A stretch of DNA of 64,000 bases from Trichaptum fuscoviolaceum (GCA_910574455.1 CAJSYZ010000005.1:1488001-1552000), one strand, 5' to 3'; positions 33,416-47,218 are shown, counted from the first letter of the stretch. Numbers and translations are program-made. Notes: a model not told the origin generated them from the letters alone.

Positions 33416-34924
33416 TCACCTGTTCATTGATTTTCGTTTGAGGACGCCGAGAACATTTGCAGCACTGGCATGCCGCTCCTCCTTTAGCGTTTCTTGGACG
33501 ACCCTTTGCAAGCCAAACATAATGAAGGTAGAACTCTTCCGGAGTCCTGAATAAACTGCAACGTGGTGTCGTCGCTCCTGCGACTTATGAGACTGCGTAC
33601 ATTGAAGAGTTTGTGACAAGCTTACCAACTAACATGTTGTCCTTGCGTACTACGCGTTTATTCACTCGCGTGATCTTCGTATACAGTCTGTAGTCTTCAG
33701 GGAAACCGGCAAGTGTATACGCACGGGTATCCTCTAAATAAAACGTTGCGATCAATTGTTGCGCAACTGATATCACGAGACGTGCCTTTCTCAATGCCTG
33801 GCCCGCTCCGAGCTACGAGCCAACCTAGCCTATCCAGCCAGTGCTTTGTCGTGTGCGCGTCTGCTTCCATAATGTACTTCACTGACTGAATGTCCAATGA
33901 AGGAGCCGCCTCAACAAATCCGGCCGGCAAGGGGCGAACTTCCGCGTCCGACGTGGAGATCGAGATTTCGCAGTCGACTATGCTCATGTACGGGACACGC
34001 TCCATCTGCATTCTTGCGCTCAGGTGGGGAAGAAAAGTTGGATTTACGGTTGTTAGACCACGAACTGATTGTTAAATACCTGGGTAGCAAATCCATTCGT
34101 AAGCTACGGATGTAGGTAGGAAAAACTCACGATTCTAGTTCAGAAATTTTCCTGTAATCTTTGCTTCCAGAACGCTGATGGATCGCAAGAACGAGTAACT
34201 ACTTCTAGACCTGAGATGTTAATTAATTATATGCGCACGGACCTGCAGAACATACCTTACCGCCATTTACGACAAACTACGACCATAACACAATCGTCTG
34301 CCACGCTTTCGCTACTCAACAGTGCTCTTCATGGTGGAGTGAAGACTGTGGGGGCTCTCAGACTTCACTTTCCACACGACAGCCTTATATCTACGGCCAC
34401 ACGCTTAAAATAAAACTTCGAAGAACATCAGAAGTCGGATTTACGAAGGACAAAGAAGTGCAGCGGACCGCTGACGAAGATGATTTATCACATACGCGAC
34501 CGTTCTAGCTACAAATGGACACACGTGTGCACCAGCCCTCACATACATTCAAACGCGTTGCCTATGAACTGGCATACTTCGAATGCCTCCGCAACATTAT
34601 TAAAGTCTAGAAAAGCCGCCCATCTGCTTTGTCATGCTTTAGGACGATAACGTTTCCTCGAAGACGACACGACGGATTGTACGCCCTTGTTCCCGCTGTG
34701 AATTGCACACTTGTCATCGAAGAGTGTACTAAGGTGTAAGTCGACCATTGGCAACTGGATAAGGACGGATCCCCAATACTGAATGAATTGAACTGGAGTG
34801 GTCCGTGTACGTAATCCGTCACTATCACATCTTCACTAACGGCTACGCCTTCTTTCGAATTCCGTGCAAAATTTCGTCGAGAAGGAAGTTGAACAATGCG
34901 TGGACGAGATGTGGAAATGGACAA
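33416..34924 (-). CDS. Uncharacterised minus-strand gene, probably disrupted
   Basis: Coding pieces on the minus strand run 34924-34620 (MSISTSRPRIVQLPSRRNF...), about 34610-34550 (FNNVAEAFEVCQFIGNAFE before a GTATGT donor), 34030-33660 (VPYMSIVDCEISIS, HWLDRLGWLVARSG, then YLEDTRAYTLAGFPEDYRLY) and about 33560-33416 (TLKEERHASAANVLGVLK). Two changes of frame, near 34620 and near 33795, are not explained by introns, so this may be a pseudogene. No family recognised. Confidence 0.4.
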
Positions 34925-34934
34925 GAAAACTGAT

Positions 34935-35865
34935 TGCTTGACTTCGCGGAAACATTCGTCCGTCTAAAAAAGATCGTTAGTCAGAGAAAGAGAGTGTTCC
35001 TTCTGGGACTGACAGGGACGGAGGAGACGCATTCCGAAGTGAAAAGGACTGGCAAAGCTTCGTGCTCGTCGGACATTTGCAATGACTTGAGAGCCTCGGA
35101 CGATTCTCACTTCCTTAAATATTGCACTTTCCTTACGGCCTCAAACTCGTCGTATCCTCAATCATTAACATCCGTTTCGGAAGGTCATACGGATCTTTCT
35201 GCACCTCCTAAGTTTATAAGGATGTCTTACAATGTTGAGACAAGCCGAGACAGTGCTCCGTTCCACGTAACCTTAGAGCACCGATTTTCAACACCGCTAC
35301 ACTGTTGTTGCAGGAATCATTACTGTAAGTACGAATATATCTCTTTCAATGAAAACGAGAGAAGAAACCCGTACATCGATAGCGACGCGAGACCCTTCAC
35401 TATACGAAAATCGTGTGAAAAATGAGGTGGCGTGGAAAAGTGAATGCCGGTGGACATAACGTTGCCTGCATGAGACTTACAAGTGCAAAAGCGGAAGTTG
35501 GAACCAAATTCGGAAAGATTATTACAACCTTATTACAAAGTGTACTTAGTTACTACGATGTCAAAAAAAAGACATAGCAAGACGAAATTCAGGCTTGAGC
35601 TCGCCTTCATGAGAAATATTTATGAACGGGGAGAAAACGTTGACAATGCGCCGGCAGTCACAATTATACTTGATTTACTAAAGTAGTTCGAAGCTCATAC
35701 AAATGTAAGAGCTACAAGAGCTACATTTGTGAATGGTACACAGTTTCCAGTCACAGACGACTTTTGACGAAGAGGAGTCTGGCAAGGTCATCGGCACGGT
35801 CGCCGTGGAAAACCGCGAAGAAGTGGCACACACTCATTGGTTTCTGAATATAATGGATGCATGAA
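34935..35865. other. No gene recognised
   Basis: A 163-codon plus-strand frame at 34934-35425 is open, but its composition is not protein-like and it lies opposite the 5' side of the minus-strand gene. Nothing else was seen. Confidence 0.35.
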
Positions 35866-35871
35866 TTGACT

Positions 35872-35927
35872 TAACGCCCAGAGGTGTTCGGGTATCGCCA
35901 GCAAAAAGCTGGCCCCTCTGGGCGTTA
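35872..35927. repeat. Nested perfect hairpin
   Basis: An outer 13-bp stem (taacgcccagagg with cctctgggcgtta) encloses an inner 6-bp stem (gccagc / gctggc) with an aaaaa loop. It is far stronger than expected by chance. It lies 209 bp upstream of the HAD-like gene. It could be a foldback element, a transposon end or a structured RNA element. Confidence 0.7.
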
Positions 35928-36135
35928 TTTCGATGTCCGTAGCTGAAGTCTGAAGATCGAGTGATATTGAGACAAGGAAGAAAATAAGTTTAGTTTGACT
36001 CCTAGTCGGACCCGAGACACCCGACTTCGTCCGAGTCGCGGATTGGCTCTCACTAAAACGGTTTGCCTCCGTAGCTTCAAGTTCGACTTCTCGGATGACG
36101 ACAGAGTTAGTTCTTCACCAGCCTGGCCGACACTA

Positions 36136-38297
36136 ATGTCCTCCGTCAAGTCTGCTACCAGTATCCGCCTCGTATCCTTCGACGCCCTCTACACCCTCCT
36201 CACCCCCCGCCTCCCCGTCTACGTCCAATACGCACAGACGTTCGAGCCCTACCTCGGCGCCCTCCAGCCTGCGCATATTAAAGTCTCCTTCAAGAAAGGT
36301 GAGACTGTTTGTGGTGTTATCTTCTCTGCTGTCTCGCGACACTTGGCGAACGGCGGACGATCGCGGTCGCTTCTTGGAAGCGTGGCTTTGAAATAAACGC
36401 CTAAGGTACTCGGTAGTATGCAGAAGCTCTACCAGTTCGTCATCCTTGAGCTACAAGTGACACAAATAACCATAATTGCTCGAGTTGGGTCCATATCCAG
36501 TGTTACATGTATACTTCTGTACATATTTACACAAACGCGTAAACGCCGCTCTGAGTCCATTTGCTCAAACAGTCCCAGTTTTAATTTCCCGATGTCGATC
36601 TTCGGGCTGTATACCTGCCACTGGCAGTGTGGCAGGGCTCAACACTCGGGACTGGCCCTGTCGGAGTGTACCTTTCTTTCTGCATTTTATCGTGCTCTTT
36701 GCCTCGATCGCCCGCCTCTTCACTTTGTAAACTCCCTCGCACTTTGACAATTGTTCCCGCACAGTCGGACATCTGAACATCCGACGCCCCGGTGGAACTC
36801 ATCATATCTCCGGAATCTGCTTTTTCAGTAAATGAGCTCGAACATTTGAACATTCTACGCGTCCACAGACAATAGTAACCGGTCGCGATGGTGTTGTGGG
36901 GGTTGCGCTGCAGCCAGACAGAGCACGTTGCACAAAATTGCTTCAAGTTGCGCGAAAGTTGTATGAGAATCCGATACTTTTTTGCCGAGGTTGCTCTGTT
37001 TGAGCGCTCAATAGTTCAGCGCACACTGCAACAAACCTTTTGCGCCCAGAGGCGATCGCCCGGCTCCTGCACACTCTGAGGGAGGTCGGTGGGGGACGCC
37101 ACTTGGTTGCAGGAAGCTGCAGACTCGGAGACGTATGCACAAGCTGAGACTTTCATCGTGTTCACGAATAAGTTTTCGCTGAATGCAAACTGGACGCCCG
37201 GTCTTATAGAATAAGTCGCCTGTTTTCTATGCTGTCGGGGTATGACTCTTCTATATACAAAAATATCTCGACTTTGCCTTCCCCTCCTTGACGGTCAAGG
37301 AGGAAATGAATAAAGTTCATCTCCCTCTCAGCAATTCAAGCGGGAGTAAGGGATTTGCCGGCACAGCTCGGCCTACTACACTTTGCTGCCTTCATCCGTT
37401 CTCAGAATTTTGAAATATTCAGAAACAATATACACTTACTCACATCCTCTAGCACTCAAACAGGTTCAGATCGAGCGGCCGTCGTACGCAAAAGGGCACG
37501 AAGCCTGGTGGGGCGAGGTCATTCGGCGGACTGCAGTCGGTGCCGGTGCTTTTTCCGAGGGTCAGTGTGCAGTGTAATCTCATGGGTCTCCGGATGCTGA
37601 TTCTCTACCGTTTTTCGTCACCACGGCAATAGACGTGGAGAGACACCTCCCGGAGATCGTGCCTGTCCTCTTGAAGCGCTTTAGCTCGCGAGAGGGCTAT
37701 CGGCTGTACGACGATGCGATGCCAACATGTCAGTGTCTTGGTTCTTTTTTCTATGAAGTCCAATTAGTGATGTCAACCGACCCTGCAGTAAAGAGGTTGC
37801 ACGAGCTAGGGGTGAAAACCGCGCTTGTGAGCAACACCGACTCTCGAATCCGTAAGCACCAAATCAACGTTCGAAAGGAAAAGACAGGCTAAATGCTTTC
37901 ATCGTGGCGATTAGTACAAGCACTCGAAGACCTCGAGGCGTTGCCGCAGCTAGACCCAGTGTTGATCAGCGGAAACGAAGGTATCGAAAAGCCGGCAGCA
38001 GAGATCTTCTTCAAGGCATGCGAACGGGCAGGCGTGCTGCCTGAGCAAGCGTTGCATGTTGGCGATGAGCTTGTGTGGTGCGTCTCCTACAGTGCTGAAG
38101 GTAAGAGAGAGAGCTGACATTCGTATTCACTTTATAGTGACTACAACGGAGCGAGCAACGCCGGTCTGCGCGCTCTGCTTCTGCGGAGACCTGGCCCTGA
38201 AGGTGAAGAAGCCCACAAAGAGGAGGGCGAGGACCTGACGGATGTTCGAACAATTGAGAGTTTAAGAGAAGTCATAGACATCGTGAATACGAAATGA
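36136..38297 (+). CDS. HAD-like hydrolase (HDHD3-type)
   Basis: Six exons join in frame: 36136-36298, then from 37453 (ending near 37559), a third from about 37634, a fourth from about 37768, a fifth from 37914 and a last one from about 38140 to 38297. HAD motif I is LVSFDALYTLLTPR; the usual second Asp is absent, as in the HDHD3 group. Motif II is TALVSNTDSR, the Lys motif is GIEKPAAEIF and motif IV is ALHVGDELV. Such proteins are phosphatase-like hydrolases with unknown substrate. All exons fit, so the gene appears intact, but intron 1 is 1,154 bp against about 50-70 bp for the others. Confidence 0.8.
36299..37452 (+). other. Over-long intron 1 of the HAD-like gene, with a probable insertion
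   Basis: The intron starts gtgaga and ends cctctag. It is about 20 times the usual intron length in this window and contains no gene. Near its 3' side, at 37333-37365, is the phrase gggagtaagggatttgccgg plus a short hairpin shared with 7631-7671. That suggests a non-autonomous Helitron landed in the intron. Its left edge was not found. Confidence 0.55.
37333..37372 (+). mobile_element. Second copy of the Helitron-like 3' end
   Basis: It matches 7633-7662 (gagtaagggat, one change, tgccggc, then agctcggcc). Unlike the first copy it lacks a clean CTRR just after the hairpin (ctactaca follows), so the precise end is uncertain. Confidence 0.4.
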
Positions 38298-38462
38298 AAT
38301 CAATTGTCTGTAGAGAATTTATTGTCAGAGAAGATTATGCCAGGGTAATTGTTAGGATACTCACCGAGTCGAAAGAAGGACTAATGTCGAACATACATTA
38401 CTTCATCGTGGCGAAAAAAAGAAAGAAAAGGGAAGAAAAAAAGAACAGAACAACCAAACACC

Positions 38463-39101
38463 CTATCTCCTCTTCGACTTCCCCTCATGCGCATTGTACG
38501 CCATCCGCGAGAAATCCATGTCCGCCAGCGGGTTCACCCCCGGAATGCCCGCATACGGATCGTGCTGGTGCGGCGGCCGGTCCTTGTTGACGAGCTGCGG
38601 CAGGTCGAGCATGGCGCTCTCGTCCACGCCCATGGTGACGGCCGGGTCGCGCACGACGTCCTCGAGGCGCTCGCCGAGCTTGAGCATCGTCCAGCGCACC
38701 ACGCGCGGGTCCGTCCGCAGCCGCTCGTTCAGCGCCGCCAGCGTGCGCGGGGACGTGTCGAAGTGCATCGACCAGTAGCTGAGTAGTCCGATGTCAGCCT
38801 TACAGTCGACGCGCAGAATGAGCGGAGAGAGCGGAGAGAGCAGACGTACTCGCCGATGTTGTGGGTTGCTTTATGCCGCTTCATGCGTTGCGGGAGCGTC
38901 TTTGTGCCATGGTACTCGATTCGACGCACTGCAGACCCATTGTCAAGTAAGTGCTTCGCCGACTGCGACACGAGGTCCTTAATATGTTTCTAGTATTCCA
39001 ACCGCCCTGTTAATCACATACTTTTCGATTCGAAGCTGAATCAGACACCGTACATATTCAGGATAATGTGCTGCGATGCAGAAGAGCTTGTAAAAGGGCA
39101 T
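38463..39101 (-). CDS. MRP17: Mitochondrial small-subunit ribosomal protein bS6m
   Basis: Three exons: 39101-39054 (MPFYKLFCIAAHYPEY), 38989-38850 (KHIKDLVSQSAKHLLD...) and 38778-38463. Together they give 167 residues in one frame. The S6 fold is clear: a first strand, the helix HIKDLVSQSAKHLL, then GTKTLPQRMKRH, then the YWSMHFDTSPRTL strand and WTMLKLGERLEDV. The protein binds 15S rRNA in the mitochondrial small subunit. The C-terminal extension (PHQHDPYAGIPG..) is usual for fungal forms. The symbol follows the yeast name for this family. Confidence 0.85.
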
Positions 39102-39382
39102 TTTAGACTAATGGTGGTCGAGGAACAGACAACGTCGGACTTTTGAAATTTCATCTTCTTGGGAAATAGACGCTCGAGCCCTTCAGGGCGCCTAAAGTGT
39201 GTGATTTGACAACCATATCGATAACAACGTCTCGGAGTCAGTTGCTGGCATAGATCACAGCACACGACATCAGCTTTCTTGACGTACAGAAAAACCTTGC
39301 TCTCATCCCACTTTCTTGCTTCTCCTCACGCAGCAGCATCTAAACAGCCCCTCAAGAGGAGATATCCACATAAATAAACAAA

Positions 39383-42300
39383 ATGTCGATGAAAGCCGTA
39401 CGCTATTCTTGCTTGCTTCAATTGCGAGTGTCTGAGTGAACTGACACGTTTTTATTTTTGGACAGATCGTAAAATGTAGATCACCTATTCTACTGCTCAG
39501 GTCTGCGTGTCTTGACTAACGTACTCTAGCCGTCATCTCTGGTGACTCCCTTGTCCTCCGTGGGCGTCCAGGACCACAGGGACAACCTCCGAAAGAACGG
39601 TGAGCATGCATACACGTGCGCTCTCGAAAGCCACAGGAATTTAGAACTGACTTATGTCTTCGTGGACGCCCTCAGCGTACTGCACCTAGCCGACGTCAGC
39701 GCACCTCGTCTCGGAACCTCTACACGCGAAGATGAGGTACGTCCGTCCTACAATTCCACAACCTCCATCTAAATATTATATGTACCGATTTTGTTAGCCC
39801 TGGGCATTCGAATCGCGCGAGTTCTTGCGCTCCCTGTGCGTCGGGAAGGAAGTCAGCTTCACGTCCATTCACTCGCTGCCACTGGGCACGGACGATATCC
39901 CTCGCGACCTCGGCAACGCAGAACTACCTGGCGGCATCGACATCGCGACCGAATTGCTCCGCGCCGGGTGGGCGAAGACCAAAGAGATCAAGCGCGAACC
40001 GACTGAAGATGACAACAAGCGTCGGGACCTCGAGAATGAGGCGCGAACGGGCGGCAAGGGAATGTGGAATCCTCAAGGAGCGAAAGTGCGTACCTTCCCG
40101 GTTGTCGTACTTTTTTTGTTGGCTTATGAGGTCACGTGACTGGGCTTGCCTTAACACTTTACAGACTAGAGAAGTGCACTACAATATGCCTGTCGACTCG
40201 CAAGCCTTCTTAACTGAGTGGAAGGGAAAATCCTTAGATGGTGAGTCTAGTATACCCTCGTTTGAGTGAGACTAACTGTCGGTATTTTTCTGACAGCGGT
40301 TGTGGAGCAGGTCAGAGATGGGTCTACTGTACGGGTCCGTCTCCTGATGCCAGAAGGGGACCATCAATTCGTCAACATTGCGTTAGCTGGAGTCAGGAGC
40401 CCGAAGACATCTGGTAAACTAGGAGAACCCTCTGAACAGTGGGGTGATGAGGTACACTTGAAACTTGTGCCAGTTTGTAAATGTACAATGCTAATAAGTT
40501 ATGCGAATCTTTTAGGCAAGATTCTTCACTGAGTCCAGACTATTACAGAGAGCCGTCCGGGTCGTCCTACTGTCTCTACCTGCTCCTACCGCCACTCCTT
40601 TCCAATCAATTGCATCTAGCGCCGCTCCCGCCTCTGCAAGTATTTTTATAGGAAATGGTATGCTAATATCTGACTCTCGAGACCTATCTTAAACTGAATA
40701 TTCCATCCGAATTGTTCAGTCTTACATCCGGCTGGAAATGTTGCGGAACATCTTGTTGCAAACGGCCTGGCTCGTGTCGTGGATTGGCATGCGGGTATGC
40801 TGTCAGCTAACGGAGGGATGGAGCGCCTACGAGCTGCCGAGCGGAGTGCCAAGGAGAAAAGACTCTACCTCTATGCCAACCAACCTGGAGCCTCTGCATC
40901 GGGAAAGTCTAATGGTGCGACAAACAGTGGACTCCCGAAGTCCTTCGATGCTGTTGTCGTTCGGGTGTGGAGTGGTGACCAGATCTCCGTCGTTCCCAAG
41001 GATGGCGGGAAAGAGCGTAGAATACAGTTGAGCTCGACCCGTGCGCCAAAGTGTGTCCTTTCCGTATCACTATATCTATCCACCCCTCACGACATGTCGT
41101 CAGAGCTACTGATCCTAAGCAAGCCCATTACGCTGCCGAGGCGAAAGAGGTATGCGCTTTCTGTATATCGTTGGTGGGTTTGATAAGAGGAGCTGACTTT
41201 GGTTACAGTTCCTACGCAAGAAGCTCATCGGAAAGACCGTGAAAGTCCATGTCGACTTCATCCGTCCCAAAGAAGGCGAGTTTGACGAGCGAGAATGTGC
41301 CACTGTCCGATATGGCGGCGGTAACGCGTGAGTCAATGTCCAAATCCCATAATTATTTTCCTAAACTTTAGATTGTTGACATAGAAATATCGCGGAGCAG
41401 CTCATTGAGAAGGGCCTTGCAACCGCACTTCGGCATAAACGGGACGACGAGGACCGTTCATCTGATTATGACAAGCTCATGGCGGCGGAGCAAGCGTATG
41501 TTTATCAATTGAAAGAACCATAGTCATTATTTTCAATTGTCAAACAGAGCAGCAGCAGAGCTTCGCGGTATCCATTCAGGGAAGGAACTTCCAGCGCCCA
41601 AAGCACCGACGAATGTCTCGGAGGTAATGCACCTGCCTAGCTAGACTATTTATCATCTCGTAACTAAGTTGAAATGACAGTCAGCTATTCGGGCAAACTC
41701 ATATCTATCTGGCTTCAAGCGCTTGGGTCGCATCCCTGCGATCGTCGACTATGTCGCAGCTGGATCACGATTCAAGTGCGTTCGTTTCAATTTCAGGAGA
41801 ATGTGGGGTGCTCAGTAGATGCAATAGAATTCTCTTACCGAAAGATAACCAAAGCCTAACGTTTGTACTCGGTGGTGAGCGTAATCCTTGGCTGAAAGAT
41901 AGCTAGCCCCATGCTAATTAACCGGGGAATTATTAGGCATACGGGCACCTCGTTCAGCTAGGAATGCCAATGAAAAGGGCGAACCCTACGGAGCGGAAGC
42001 AGCCGAATTCGCGACCAGACGATACTTGCAGCGTGATGTCGAAGTAGAGGTTGACTCCGTAGACAAGAGTGGTGGCTTCATTGGCGCGTTGTATTACAAC
42101 AAGACGGAAAATGCAGCAGTCACGCTCGTGAAGGAAGGCCTCGCGACTGTGCACTCTTATTCTGCAGATGCTCTATCTTGGGCACAACACTTGTATGATG
42201 CTGAGGTAAACATTACATGTAATCCACAAGCTGGTTGACTCAAAGCTGTTCTCACGCAGGCGGAAGCGAAGGAAGCCAAGCGGAATGTGAGTAAATACTT

Positions 42301-43247
42301 ATTTTACATGCATTCAGAGTTATTGACTCTGAAGATCGTAGATATGGAGCGACTACGACCCCGCTTCAGAAGCAGCGGCAGAAGAAGAGGAGAAAAGGGC
42401 ACAAGACATTCAGCCGCTGAAGACTGAATATCTTGATGTCATCATTAGCGACGTTCGACCTCGCAATGGCTTGTCATTCTCTGTACAAATCCTAAATACC
42501 GAAGGTCGGTCCTCAATCGATCAAATCAGATGCACTGTAATTGATTTGCAAATGTCGCGCAGGTATTGCCGCGCTGGAGAAACTCATGCATGACTTTTCC
42601 CTGCACCACCGGGGAGCTGTCTCAGCTTCGACTAACTTCGTCCCAAAAGCTGGAGAGCTTGTGTCCGCGAAGTTCTCTGATGGCGCATGGTATCGTGCTA
42701 AAGTTCGTCGATCATCACCATTAAAGAAAGAGGCAGAGGTTACCTTCATCGACTACGGGAACCAAGATACTTTGGCCTTCAAGGATCTTCGTCCTCTTGA
42801 TCCCAAGTTCCGATCTTTACCTGGTCAAGCTCAAGATGCCCGCTTAAGGTATGCAGCATCGCGCATGCTCGTACATCCTGATTCTAATACTTTGATAGCT
42901 TTGTGAAGCTCGTAGACCCTAACAGTGATTACTACCAAGAAGCGGTTGACCGCTTCCGTAGCTTATGTGAGGGTCGCAAACTCATCGCAAACATTGACTT
43001 CCGGGAGGGACAAGTGCTACACCTGCGTCTCATTGACCCGTCGGATCCAAATGCCGCTCAAGATCCACTTACCTGTATCAATGCCGACCTCGTTCGGGAA
43101 GGCCTCGCATCCATTGACAAGAAGGGCTGCAGATACCTCTCCGCCTATCCCGCAGTAGTGAAGAAGCTACAGGACGCACTCACCGGTGCGAAAGCTGACC
43201 GTCTCGGAATGTTCGAGTTCGGTGATGTTGAAGAAGATGACGCCTGA
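39383..43247 (+). CDS. SND1: Tudor staphylococcal nuclease (Tudor-SN / SND1)
   Basis: A multi-exon gene of about 900 codons with more than ten short introns. Staphylococcal nuclease-like domains follow one another: [11 protein letters not shown] and [24 protein letters not shown] and [27 protein letters not shown] and [27 protein letters not shown] and [13 protein letters not shown] Tudor domain comes next ([27 protein letters not shown]) inside the final split nuclease fold ([11 protein letters not shown]). The start at 39383 (MSMKA, followed by an intron) fits the family N-terminus. Tudor-SN acts in RNA processing, stress granules and RNA decay. The gene looks intact. Confidence 0.9.
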
Positions 43248-45225
43248 GGGTGAGATCCAATAGCGTTATCCCCATTGCTCTGACGAGGGAAGTCGCTTTG
43301 TATCTTCCCCCTGAATCCTAGTATATGATGTACATGCACAGAGTCCGGAGCTCAACAACATGCACGTTCACAGAACGCACAACAAATCTCCCACCACCTT
43401 GTGTGAAGAGCGCCCAGCGACCTTATCACTGAGGGAACTAAGCATTACCAATGGCAGGCATCAAGAAAATGCAACCCGCTAATCACACTGCATGTCGCTC
43501 GCGATTGAAAGACTGTTGTCTTCGTACCTGTATCGCAGGAAGCGCCTGATACCCAACCACGGCACAATTGAGGTTGCTGACGTCCAATCAAACTTAATAT
43601 CTTCTTCCTTTGTTCTAACCACCATTGTGACATACAGCAATCGAAAGCATAGAAAGGAATTTATTCTTCAGGCCCGTTCACGCTCAAAACTAAAGCCTTT
43701 GAAAGAGACCTTCACGGTACCGGTGGAGCTTAATATAAGGCACTAGGCTCTTAGTTTTTGCTTTCTGTGGGATAGAATTCGATCTGCCTAGACTTCTAGG
43801 ATCCCACACGTCGGCCGGTACTGCGAAAACAGCTCGATGATGCGAACAAGATGCGGTGTTAGGACATGATATTTCAAGACTCACTTACATTCTCTGTGTT
43901 ATTGGTGCCGAGATTATAGCCAATAGGGGCCAAATTTCCGACGGTGATACTGAACACAGCTGAACGATCTTGACAGACAGTATCCGAGAAGATCGTACTC
44001 CCAAGGATCTAGATTGTAGGTCGAGCAGGCATTTGTAGGGTCAATATTGATGCCGACGCTTCGGTTTCTAATTTGGACTTCATATCAGCGTCTCACTTGT
44101 CCTTTTCGTGAGACACTGCTCTCATCGTGGGTTCTGTACAAAGATACTTAGTGGGATGTAGGTGTGAAAATGTATTGCAGTACGGTAAGCTACCGTTAAA
44201 TCGGGGATCCATCAAGTCGTATCGTGGAGACTTCCGACGAAAGTAAGGTAAGTGGAGAGTTTTACTACCAATACTTGGGTTGCCAAGACCAAACGTAATG
44301 TACGATGCAGCCTAGGTTGAGAGTTCCTCCTGTTTACCACAAGTCGAAGGCTTTGTTTCACATTTAGTAGCGAGGGTGCTTATCCAAATTGTCCTCTGGT
44401 GAGCATTCGCCTCTACACCTTTCTGATGTACTGATATGTGACTGCTTCACTACTATCGCTGGTTTCAGACTAAAAGATATCTGTAAGACGAAGGTAGATC
44501 CAGAGAGAAAGACTCACAATCATCATACAGTCTTCTGATTTTAGACTACCACCTCAGACTAACTCTTTTTGGTAGTCTTGGCGTCGGTAAATGAATTCGG
44601 CTAGAGGGGTCCGGAGGCCATGTAAGTCCACGGTATTTGTTTGGCGTAGATTCTCCGATTTATACAGTAGTCCCCTGAAGACTGACGCACCTTCTTGACC
44701 ACCACGATACTCAACTCCTTCGAACTTCAGCATAGCACTTGTCCCCCTCATCCATGCACCTGTCGAACGAGCCCGAAAGAAACTCTCCTGGAAATCCGAC
44801 CCAAATATATGCTCCTCCTTCTACCCTATGAAAGTGCCTGAGCACAGTTGGGATCGGAGAAGATTGCGCAAGCTAAGAGGGCCCGACCCACACGAGAATA
44901 GCTCATTCTCACTCCGAACTAACGGGCGCCGGTCATTGTTGTGACGGTGATCACCCATGAACAACTGACAACAAGTTCGAATCTCTCACAAGGAACTACT
45001 GCGATGCCGACAGCGTTCGAACGTACCGTCTCTCTCGATATCTCGTGGCACCTCTGGGAGCAAGTCAGCGCTTCCGACGCCTGATCTGTTGGAATGAAAC
45101 TATTTTATCCATCTACGTCTCGGTATTCGTGTTCTCTCTTTCACAGACCGGCAATCGATACCCTCCTATTGGCCTTCGTACGATTTTGTACAATGCGATA
45201 CATATTCTCTAGACCATTCAACAGA
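43248..45225. other. Long intergenic stretch without a recognised gene
   Basis: Frames are short and unbiased on both strands. No RNA gene or repeat shared with other parts of the window was noticed. The right end is the promoter side of the peroxidase gene. Confidence 0.45.
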
Positions 45226-45228
45226 TTG

Positions 45229-45278
45229 CCAATGCGCTCTTTCTCATATATTTTTTGCTAATTACCGATCGTATAAAA
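45229..45278 (+). promoter_or_regulatory. Peroxidase promoter elements: CCAAT, putative metal response element, TATA box
   Basis: CCAAT at 45229-45233 overlaps TGCGCTC at 45233-45239, which fits the TGCRCNC metal response consensus described for manganese peroxidase promoters. TATAAAA follows at 45272-45278, 56 bp before the start codon. The TATA box is convincing by position; regulation by metal is inference. Confidence 0.5.
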
Positions 45279-45333
45279 CGGCTACATCGTCCTGGAGGAA
45301 GAGCAAGACAGACTTGTCCTTTACACAGTTGCA

Positions 45334-46695
<1,362 letters not shown>

Positions 46696-47218
46696 GCTCA
46701 TCTTCAATCGAGAATTGTGAGCGTTGACGCTGATTCATAAAAATCGACAGTCCTCCGTCTTAGTAAGACAATCAATGAGTTGGTGATTTACGTTCTTCGA
46801 TGTACGCGGAATTTGGGTTGTAGACGCCGAGTACTAGTAGTAGTAGTTATTCAAGTATCCATGTTTCTGAGAAATCAGATATTCCTGCCCTTAAACATGA
46901 ACTTGCACGTTCTGATGCTATTTCGGGTGCCATCGTAGTTCTTTCCATGGAAGAAGGGAACGACTTTGGGTATCCTGATGGGCGTGTGTTTGCCGTTGCT
47001 TTGCCGCTGTGATGCAACCTCCACATGGCTAATTTCGCACGTTTAAAGATAGCATCAGGCGCTCAGGGCTCAGGCTTTCGCGGAACAGCGAAAAATATAT
47101 ATAACCTGGCTTGCTCTCCACGTCGGCTTCGATGGTCCACTCAACGTGAGCGGACGCGAACAACCTTTTTTCGACAACGCGTGCGACAACGAGCAGAGTG
47201 GCTCAGCGAGGCACTCAT
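46696..47218. other. Intergenic; promoter side of the TBC gene
   Basis: No gene seen. An AT-rich run (aaaaatatatataacc, 47091-47106) about 110 bp before the next start codon could serve as a TATA region. Confidence 0.35.

Noticed and set aside
34934..35425. A 163-codon plus-strand frame
   Set aside because: Composition is unbiased, there is no domain, and no splice partner was found.
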